Shown: positions 1 through 4,201 of the stretch, piece after piece
Layout: each line of letters begins with the position of its first letter
Position numbering within the stretch: position 1 is the first letter of the stretch
Source of the DNA: Thermoplasmata archaeon
GTDB taxonomy: Archaea; Thermoplasmatota; Thermoplasmata; Lutacidiplasmatales; UBA184
Length of the DNA stretch: 8,614 nucleotides
NCBI GenBank assembly: GCA_021828085.1
Contig: JAKATE010000079.1
Span: 1 to 8,614 of the forward strand
Reading direction: 5' to 3'
Translations under genes and position numbers: made by a program
Notes under the pieces: model-generated
Seen by the model: the letters and a program-made list of their open reading frames with translations, nothing else
Told to the model about the DNA's origin: nothing
Database searches by the model: none

Positions 1-487
1 GGCCCTTGAGCCCCTCCCGGCTCACCGAGATCACCCGGGTCTCACCGGTGGAGACGTCCACGAGGACCCCCCACCAGCTCTCCGGGCCCCCAGGGGCCAC
101 CAGGGAGAGGAAGTTGCTCCGACCCTCGGGGAGCAACGGTTCCTCGAGGACGGTGCCGGGCGTCAGCACCCGGGTAACCTCCCGGCGCACCAGCCCGCGG
201 GCTTCCTTGGGGTCCTCGACCTGGTCACAGACGACGACCCGATGCCCTCGGCGGACGAGACGGCCCAGGTAGGAGTCGGCGGCATGGTGGGGCACCCCCG
301 CCATGGGGACGCGGTCTGGACCGTCACCGGTCCGGCTGGTCAGCACGACCTCGAGCTCCCGGGAGAGCGTCTCAGCGTCCTCGAAGAACGTCTCATAGAA
401 GTCCCCGACTCGGAAGAGCACCAGGTGACCCGGATACCGTTGCTTGACCCCCCGCCACTGCGACATCATGGGGGTCGCCTCGGTCAT
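1..487 (-). CDS. mutS: DNA mismatch repair protein MutS, N-terminal part (cut by the left edge)
   Basis: MutS recognises mismatched or looped DNA and starts mismatch repair. Only the first 162 codons lie in the window; the rest runs off the left edge. Seen: the mismatch-binding domain I with the Phe-x-Glu element in GDFYETFFEDA (F30, E32), then PMAGVPHHA at residues 61-69, then the start of the connector domain (residues about 110-162, with LTPGTVLEE and a Val-Asp-Val-Ser-Thr-Gly-Glu strand). These are typical of bacterial-type MutS1, which some archaea carry. The start is the ATG at 487-485; ATGs at 469 and 466 are alternatives. I prefer 487 because a TATA-like element lies about 27 nt upstream, which fits a leaderless mRNA. 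A Nudix gene is divergent from it. No mutL is visible. The family call is firm; whether the rest is intact cannot be seen. Confidence 0.93.
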   Translation of the reverse strand, partial: MTEATPMMSQWRGVKQRYPGHLVLFRVGDFYETFFEDAETLSRELEVVLTSRTGDGPDRVPMAGVPHHAADSYLGRLVRRGHRVVVCDQVEDPKEARGLVRREVTRVLTPGTVLEEPLLPEGRSNFLSLVAPGGPESWWGVLVDVSTGETRVISVSREGLKG

Positions 488-508
488 GGGAGCGTGCGCA
501 GCAGGCCT

Positions 509-520
509 AGGGTTATGCGG
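509..520 (-). promoter_or_regulatory. TATA-like box for mutS
   Basis: On the minus strand this reads CCGCATAACCCT, an AT-richer island in very GC-rich DNA, centred about 27 nt before the chosen mutS ATG. That distance is what an archaeal TATA box has to its start site, so the transcript would be leaderless. It is a weak match, judged mainly by spacing. The same island holds the ATG at 515 that is one candidate start of the divergent Nudix gene. Confidence 0.4.
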
Positions 521-1213
521 TTTGTCGGCGCCCTGGGCGGCGGTGACCCGTCGGTGAGAGGGTCCAAAGAGGCGACCCCCCGGTCCGTCCGGACCCGGCG
601 GAGGGCGCGGGCGCTCCGGGAGGCTTTGCGGGACGGCGCCCAGGTGGTCCGGCGGAGCCGGAAGGTGAGCCTTGCCTCCTACGAGAGCGCGGAGCGCCGG
701 GTGCTCAACGGAGCCCCGCAGGGGGCCGCCTGCTGGATCGAGCGCGCCGACGGGCGCGTGCTCCTCGTGGCCCCCCAGTCCCCCCGGGGGCCGGGTCTCA
801 CCTGGGAGACCCCCGGGGGAGGGGGCCGTCGCGGGGAGAGTGCACGGCAGACCGTGCGTCGGGAGGTGCACGAGGAGACCGGGGGCCGCCTGCGTGGCCT
901 GCGCCTTTGGAAGCTCTTCGACGAGGAGCTCATCTCGCCGGACGGACGCCGGCTCCGGTGGCTCTTCTTCCAGTACCGGGCCCGGTGGGCCTCGGGCCGA
1001 CCCGCCCCCGGGTCCCCCAGGGAGATCCGGCGAGTACGGTGGTTCCGACGGCTGCCGGCCCGGATGGCGTTCCGGGAGGATTGGATCGGGGCCGCCGGGT
1101 ACGTGAGGGGCCCTATCCGAGCATCCGCGGGGTCCGCTCGCGGCAGTACTCGGAAAGGGCGTGGACGGGGGCTCGCATCGCCTCGATCCACTCGAGGAGC
1201 GGCCTCCCCGTAA
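515..1213 (+). CDS. Nudix hydrolase (MutT-like fold)
   Basis: Nudix enzymes hydrolyse nucleoside diphosphates linked to another group; the substrate here is unknown. The Nudix box lies at residues 102-124: G102-x5-E108-x7-R116-E117-V118-x-E120-E121-T122-G123. It matches the consensus except that the final hydrophobic position is Gly124. A beta strand (RVLLVAP) precedes it and strands such as WLFFQYRARW follow, as expected for the fold. The start is uncertain. ATG 515 gives 232 residues with an Arg-rich N-terminus and GC-rich third positions throughout. GTG 554 has GGTGA seven nt upstream. GTG 665 has GGAG seven nt upstream and gives a more ordinary length. The last roughly 35 residues are low-complexity and lie opposite the C-terminus of the convergent phosphatase-like gene, so they are probably just read-through to the first stop. 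Its position beside mutS is compatible with nucleotide-pool cleaning, but that is inference. Confidence 0.8.
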   Translation: MRFVGALGGGDPSVRGSKEATPRSVRTRRRARALREALRDGAQVVRRSRKVSLASYESAERRVLNGAPQGAACWIERADGRVLLVAPQSPRGPGLTWETPGGGGRRGESARQTVRREVHEETGGRLRGLRLWKLFDEELISPDGRRLRWLFFQYRARWASGRPAPGSPREIRRVRWFRRLPARMAFREDWIGAAGYVRGPIRASAGSARGSTRKGRGRGLASPRSTRGAASP

Positions 1214-1529
1214 GGCCCCGCGGGTCCTCCCTTCGCCAACGGAAGGTTGCGGCTGCGGCGAGGGGACCCGGGAGGTCCTCCGGCTCGACGACCACGACGA
1301 CGACCTTGGAGAAGGATACGAGGGCGCTGTCCCAGACCCGCGGCTCGATCCCCGGCGGGGTGAGCCCCATGGCGCGGAGCGCCGAGCCTACCCGGGGGTC
1401 CGCCGGGGCCGCTCCTCCGATGGCGGCCGAGGTCGCCCCCCAGCCCCGAGGGGCGTCGGCGCTAAAGAGGGCCTCCGCGAGCCGCGAGGCGACCGCGTGG
1501 TCCGGGCAGAGGAAGAGCACCGTGGGCAC
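1113..1529 (-). CDS. Low-molecular-weight phosphotyrosine phosphatase/ArsC-like protein with degenerate P-loop
   Basis: The 138 residues follow the low-molecular-weight protein tyrosine phosphatase/thioredoxin-type arsenate reductase fold: VLFLC at the N-terminus, then SRLAEALF, a middle 'LRAMGLTPPG' segment, a hydrophobic strand KVVVVVVEP, and Asp102-Pro103 near the C-terminus where the family has its general acid. The family P-loop is C-x5-R-S. Here Cys8 and Ser15 are kept, but the arginine position is Ala14 and the usual Asn is His11. Normal phosphatase or arsenate reductase chemistry is therefore doubtful; it may be a binding or regulatory protein. The start is GTG 1529, supported by GGAGG at 1536-1540 six nt upstream. 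It lies 45 nt downstream of tRNA-Ser and may be read with it. It overlaps the Nudix reading frame tail to tail by 101 nt. The fold call is good; the function is open. Confidence 0.8.
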   Translation of the reverse strand: MPTVLFLCPDHAVASRLAEALFSADAPRGWGATSAAIGGAAPADPRVGSALRAMGLTPPGIEPRVWDSALVSFSKVVVVVVEPEDLPGPLAAAATFRWRREDPRGLTGRPLLEWIEAMRAPVHALSEYCRERTPRMLG

Positions 1530-1574
1530 GGTGGTCCTCCGGAAGGGGCGCCGGCGGAAGAAGCCTTTTCCAAG

Positions 1575-1657
1575 CGCTGAGGGGGAGATTTGAACTCCCG
1601 AGGCGTTACGCCACCGGTTTTCAAGACCGGCGCCCTGCCAGACTAGGCTACCTCAGC
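1575..1657 (-). tRNA. tRNA-Ser (anticodon UGA)
   Basis: A complete type II tRNA of 83 nt. The acceptor strands GCTGAGG and CCTCAGC pair perfectly, with discriminator G. The anticodon stem CCGGT/ACCGG closes the loop CTTGAAA, giving anticodon TGA, so it reads UCA and related serine codons. The variable arm is long, as in all tRNA-Ser, with stem GGCG/CGCC and loop TAA. The T arm is GGGAG-TTCAAAT-CTCCC. No intron is present and the 3' CCA is not encoded. It lies 59 nt downstream of tRNA-Gly on the same strand, with its own TATA-like box. Confidence 0.96.
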
Positions 1658-1679
1658 AGCCCCCCGGACCTCGGCCGGG

Positions 1680-1690
1680 TCTTTACCTCT
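1680..1690 (-). promoter_or_regulatory. TATA-like box for tRNA-Ser
   Basis: On the minus strand this reads AGAGGTAAAGA, the only AT-rich patch between the two tRNA genes, centred about 27 nt before the tRNA-Ser 5' end. That spacing would place the transcription start at or next to the mature 5' end. Read-through from tRNA-Gly is an alternative. Confidence 0.45.
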
Positions 1691-1716
1691 GTGGGCCCGG
1701 GGGGGCTCCCCGGACA

Positions 1717-1819
1717 TGCAGGCGCCGGGACGCTCCCGAACCTGGGGGGTTCCCAGGGCCGTTTTGAACCCGGGTGTTCAGCTTGGAGGGCTGAAATCCT
1801 ACCACTAGATTACGCCTGC
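1717..1819 (-). tRNA. tRNA-Gly (anticodon UCC) with an intron in the T-loop
   Basis: A tRNA gene of 103 nt that becomes a normal 71-nt tRNA once a 32-nt insert is removed. The exons are 1763-1819 and 1717-1730. Acceptor strands GCAGGCG and CGCCTGC pair perfectly, with discriminator A as usual for glycine in archaea. The D arm is ATCT/GGAT. Anticodon stem TCAGC/GCTGA closes the loop CCTCCAA, anticodon TCC. The T stem CCGGG/CCCGG closes the loop TTCAAAT after splicing. CCA is not encoded. Two oddities: the intron sits between T-loop positions 59 and 60 rather than at the usual 37/38, and position 33 is C instead of the near-universal U. All stems are intact, so a pseudogene is unlikely. A TATA-like box lies upstream at 1857-1867. 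Confidence 0.9.
1731..1762 (-). other. Non-canonical tRNA intron at position 59/60, bulge-helix-bulge type
   Basis: The 32-nt insert and the exons fold into the structure cut by archaeal tRNA splicing endonuclease. The outer helix is the T stem CCGGG/CCCGG. The central 4-bp helix pairs exon TTCA with intron GGAG (U-G, U-A, C-G, and one A-G mismatch). The two 3-nt bulges are AAA on the 5' side and CGT on the 3' side. The inner helix is CGG/TCG, a C-T mismatch, then CCTGGG/CCCAGG closing the loop AACCC. Cutting each bulge after its second base removes exactly 32 nt and leaves a regular 7-nt T-loop. The pairing is read directly; splicing itself is inferred. Confidence 0.85.
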
Positions 1820-1856
1820 ACACTCGCGGGAGCCGGGCGCCGCATCTGTCGCCCCT

Positions 1857-1867
1857 CGTTAAAACTT
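1857..1867 (-). promoter_or_regulatory. TATA-like box for tRNA-Gly
   Basis: The minus strand reads AAGTTTTAACG, a clear AT-rich island between the cgi121 stop and tRNA-Gly. Its centre is about 43 nt before the tRNA 5' end, so transcription would start roughly 17 nt upstream of the mature end and leave a short leader for RNase P. Confidence 0.5.
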
Positions 1868-1879
1868 ACCGCCTCCCGC

Positions 1880-2416
1880 TCAGCCCCGGGGGAGGTCCGC
1901 GAGGGCGCTCTGCTCGAGCGCGAGAAGCTCCCAGCGCTCCGGCTCCACGCTCGCGAGCATCTCCCGGGGCACCCCCAGACGGAGGAGTCCCGCCTCCCGC
2001 GGTGGACGCGGATAGACCGATGCCTCCGGGAGGAGGCCGAGCTCCCGGGCCACGGGTTCGAGCTCCCGGGACGGGGAGGCGACCAGGACGAGCTCCGGGT
2101 CCCCGTCCCGGACCCCCGCCCGGCCCACGGCCTCGGAGAACTGGTCCGTCCCGGCGAGGAAGCAGAGGAAGTTCGCCCCCGGATCGCTGAGCCGGGTGGT
2201 GCCGCGCTGTCGGGCCCTCTCCGCTCGCAGGATGGCGAGGGCGAGGTGCGCGGGGCCGGCCACCACTTCCGCATCGACGAGCTGGAGCCAACCTTTCCCC
2301 GGGGTCCCGCTCCGGTTGAGCTCGGCGAGCCGTTCGATCAGGAGGGCCGCGGAGAGGCGGGGATCCCCTTTGCGCACGCCGAGCGCCGAGAAGTTCGGAT
2401 CCCCCACCGCCCTCAC
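1880..2416 (-). CDS. cgi121: KEOPS complex subunit Cgi121
   Basis: Cgi121 is the tRNA-binding accessory subunit of KEOPS (with Kae1, Bud32 and Pcc1), which makes the t6A37 modification in tRNAs that read ANN codons. The 178-residue product shows the family's two signature stretches: a strand and helix with VDAEVVAGPAHLALAI (residues 47-62) followed by an Arg-rich helix end, and GANFLCFLAGTDQFSEAV (80-97) leading into GVRDGD. These correspond to the 'HL..A...A' and 'N.E.L..L.G..QI.EA...G' patterns of archaeal Cgi121. The start is GTG 2416, which overlaps the stop of the upstream gene as GTGA, so translation is probably coupled. It ends 60 nt upstream of tRNA-Gly. Neither neighbouring tRNA reads an ANN codon, so neither is a t6A substrate. 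The residues after about 125 are Pro- and Glu-rich and poorly recognisable. Confidence 0.83.
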   Translation of the reverse strand: MRAVGDPNFSALGVRKGDPRLSAALLIERLAELNRSGTPGKGWLQLVDAEVVAGPAHLALAILRAERARQRGTTRLSDPGANFLCFLAGTDQFSEAVGRAGVRDGDPELVLVASPSRELEPVARELGLLPEASVYPRPPREAGLLRLGVPREMLASVEPERWELLALEQSALADLPRG

Positions 2417-3024
2417 TCCCGCAGGAAAGCGATGAACTCTTCGCGGGTGCGGGGCTGGAGCACGTAGTTGGTCCGCCGTTCCTGCCCGATGGTCGAGGTC
2501 GGCGTGGCCCCGTAGTCATGGCCGGGGAGGACGACCGTGGCATCGTCGAGGTGGAGGACGCGCGAGAACAGGCTGTCGTAGAGCGCCCCGGGGTCCCCGC
2601 CCGGCAGGTCCGTCCGGCCGCACTCGCCGACGAAGAGCGTGTCCCCTGTGGCGACCCTCCCCTCGAAGAGGTAGAGGACGCTGTCCGGCGTGTGCCCGGG
2701 GGTGTGCAGGACCCGGATCGGGATCCCACCGACGGTGAGTTCCTGTCCGTCCTCCAGGGGGAGGTCCTGGCCCAAGGGGGCCGACCGGTACGCCCCCACC
2801 TTGGCGCCGGTACGGGCGCGGACCTCGTCGTTCCCGGCGATGTGGTCCGGGTGGCTGTGGGTGTTGAGGATGTAGCGGATCCTCAGCGACTGTTCGTCGA
2901 TCGCGGAGAGGACCGGCTCGATCCCGAACGAGGGGTCGATGACGACCCCCTCGCCGCCTTCCCGGGCGGCCACGACGTAGGTGAAGTTCTGGTACGGCCC
3001 GACGACGAACTGTCTCAGCAGCAT
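2413..3024 (-). CDS. Metallo-beta-lactamase fold protein, ETHE1-like persulfide dioxygenase or glyoxalase II type
   Basis: A 203-residue MBL-fold enzyme. The metal ligands are visible: THSHPDH (H56, H58, D60, H61), H111 in HTPGHT, D128 in TGDTLF, and H169 in LPGHDYG. ETHE1-type persulfide dioxygenases bind one iron through two His and one Asp and oxidise glutathione or similar persulfide to sulfite. Two marks favour that group over glyoxalase II: the CGRTD motif (residues 135-139) and His-Asp-Tyr (169-171). The YcbL-type glyoxalase II family shares GRTD with a following Pro-Gly-Gly, so it cannot be excluded, and the physiological thiol is unknown. The start ATG 3024 is chosen because a TATA-like box lies 27 nt upstream; GTG 3027 is one codon earlier. 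The stop overlaps cgi121. No rhodanese or sulfide:quinone reductase gene is visible to support a sulfur pathway. Confidence 0.9.
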   Translation of the reverse strand: MLLRQFVVGPYQNFTYVVAAREGGEGVVIDPSFGIEPVLSAIDEQSLRIRYILNTHSHPDHIAGNDEVRARTGAKVGAYRSAPLGQDLPLEDGQELTVGGIPIRVLHTPGHTPDSVLYLFEGRVATGDTLFVGECGRTDLPGGDPGALYDSLFSRVLHLDDATVVLPGHDYGATPTSTIGQERRTNYVLQPRTREEFIAFLRE

Positions 3025-3045
3025 CACCCGCGGAGCGTGGGGCGA

Positions 3046-3056
3046 GGGTAAAGCGC
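3046..3056 (-). promoter_or_regulatory. TATA-like box for the MBL-cgi121 pair
   Basis: The minus strand reads GCGCTTTACCC, centred about 27 nt before the ATG at 3024, in the 42-nt gap after the upstream gene. The spacing fits a leaderless transcript covering the MBL gene and cgi121. Confidence 0.45.
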
Positions 3057-3066
3057 TTCCCGAGCG

Positions 3067-4017
3067 TCAGCCGTAGGCCGGGTCGAAGTCCTCGAGGTCG
3101 AGCGTGCTGGGGATGCCGGTGACGGCGTCCAGGATGACGCGACCGTTGTGCCCCTCGAGAAGGAAATGGGGGACCCAGAGCGGGGAGCCGTCCCCCAACT
3201 CCACGTCCGACTCGCGCAGGGGGCGCACCTGCCGGTCGATGAGGAGGACCCCCCCCCTTCGCTCGGAACGGTCCTCCACCGGCCCGTGGCGGGCCCGGAC
3301 CGCGGCGAAGGCGCTCGACCGGGCCTCGTCCAGGGAGCGCCGCTCAGGGTGGCGTTTCCAGCGGGGGCTGAGCTCGAAGAGGACCTCCCGGTCGTGACCC
3401 GCCCAGAACTGGGGATCGCCCGCGACGAGCGGGACGGCGACCAGACGGGAGGACCCGCCCTCCGCTCCCGCGCCGGTCCCGGGGGAGAGACGGTAGGGGA
3501 ACAGGGCGAAGGGGACGAGCAGGTGACGCACCCGGTAGGCGCTCAGACGGGACGAGGCGAACTCCTCGGCGTCCTCGGTGCCGAGCCGCGGGCGGAGGTA
3601 GCGCTCGCGCTCGAAGAGCAGCGGGGGGAGGGCCGAGGGAGCGGCGGGGAAGAGGGCGGGCAGGGGAAGGGCGCGGTCGATGGCGGCGGGCGGGGAGGGG
3701 GGCAGGGAACGGACCTCCAGGATGCTGCCGAGTCGGGCGATGAACTCCCCCGGCGAGAGCAGGCGCTGTCCGGTCCGCGCCGCCTCGGCCCGGAGATGCA
3801 CCGGGACGTCATGCGCGAGCACCAGGTAGGGCCCGTCGGCCTCGGCCCCGCTGGGGCGGGGATGGGGGAGCCGCCGCTCGGCCTCGGGGCCGTAGACCAC
3901 CTCCCGCCCATCCACCTCCCGGTAGGCTCTCCACGAGTGGCCGTGGAGCGTCTCGAGCTCGAAACCCGCCTCCCGGAAGAGCCTTTCCAGCCAGGGGGGG
4001 AGGGGGAGGTCCTGCAT
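3067..4017 (-). CDS. Hypothetical protein, 316 residues
   Basis: I do not recognise this family. The product is soluble-looking, with no signal peptide or membrane segment. The N-terminus (MQDLPLPPWLERLFREAGFE) looks like a short amphipathic helix; residues about 65-100 contain a hydrophobic strand YLVLAHDVPV followed by helix. The middle is Pro- and Ala-rich, with a helix-strand block around 'SRLSAYRVRHLLVPFALFPY'. The C-terminus (from about residue 284) reads as a strand pair, HFLLEGHNGRVILDAVTG, then an acidic tail. This ending resembles the 'G-x-N/K-G-R-V-x-x-D/N-A-x-T-G' hairpin seen in several otherwise unrelated archaeal proteins, but I would not assign function from it. Start ATG 4017 has GAGG three nt upstream. 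The frame stays open further upstream to 4494, but that part lies opposite cdc48. It is followed, 42 nt later, by the MBL gene. Confidence 0.72.
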   Translation of the reverse strand: MQDLPLPPWLERLFREAGFELETLHGHSWRAYREVDGREVVYGPEAERRLPHPRPSGAEADGPYLVLAHDVPVHLRAEAARTGQRLLSPGEFIARLGSILEVRSLPPSPPAAIDRALPLPALFPAAPSALPPLLFERERYLRPRLGTEDAEEFASSRLSAYRVRHLLVPFALFPYRLSPGTGAGAEGGSSRLVAVPLVAGDPQFWAGHDREVLFELSPRWKRHPERRSLDEARSSAFAAVRARHGPVEDRSERRGGVLLIDRQVRPLRESDVELGDGSPLWVPHFLLEGHNGRVILDAVTGIPSTLDLEDFDPAYG

Positions 4018-4084
4018 CGTCCTCGGGCGACCGTCCGACCCCGCGAGAAGGGGGGTAGCGCCGGAACGCCGACCGGCCCCGGAG

Positions 4085-4096
4085 GGGCTTAAGGCC
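4085..4096 (-). promoter_or_regulatory. TATA-like box for the 316-residue hypothetical gene
   Basis: GGGCTTAAGGCC contains a self-complementary CTTAAG centred about 74 nt before the ATG at 4017. On the minus strand it would start an mRNA with a leader near 48 nt, consistent with the GAGG before that start. Being palindromic it could also act towards cdc48, but cdc48 has a closer box. Confidence 0.35.
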
Positions 4097-4166
4097 AGCG
4101 CTCGAGTGGAGGCGGAGGGCGGTCCTGTCAGCAGGAGGCTTGCCCGGGGTCCCCCGCCATTCGCAG

Positions 4167-4177
4167 GGGTTAAAGTC
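4167..4177 (+). promoter_or_regulatory. TATA-like box for cdc48
   Basis: GGGTTAAAGTC is the AT-rich patch nearest to cdc48, centred about 30 nt before ATG 4202 and only 15 nt before ATG 4187. The spacing favours a leaderless mRNA beginning just before 4202, which is why that start is chosen. Confidence 0.5.
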
Positions 4178-4201
4178 CGTCCCGGGATGCGAGCCGGTCG
4201 G

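Noticed and set aside
242..514. Upstream extension of the Nudix frame
   Set aside because: It lies opposite the conserved N-terminus of MutS and has no Nudix-fold content.
1717..1819. tRNA-Gly as a broken pseudogene
   Set aside because: The insertion is in exact bulge-helix-bulge register and its removal restores every stem and a regular T-loop; random damage would not do this.
1866..2729. Long minus-strand frame covering parts of cgi121 and the MBL gene
   Set aside because: Arg/Gly/Pro/Ser-rich shadow; the real frames carry clear Cgi121 and MBL motifs.
4106..4201. Longer cdc48 start at 4106 or 4187
   Set aside because: The added residues do not resemble the Cdc48 N-domain, and the TATA-like box at 4167-4177 lies inside the 4106 version and too close to 4187.
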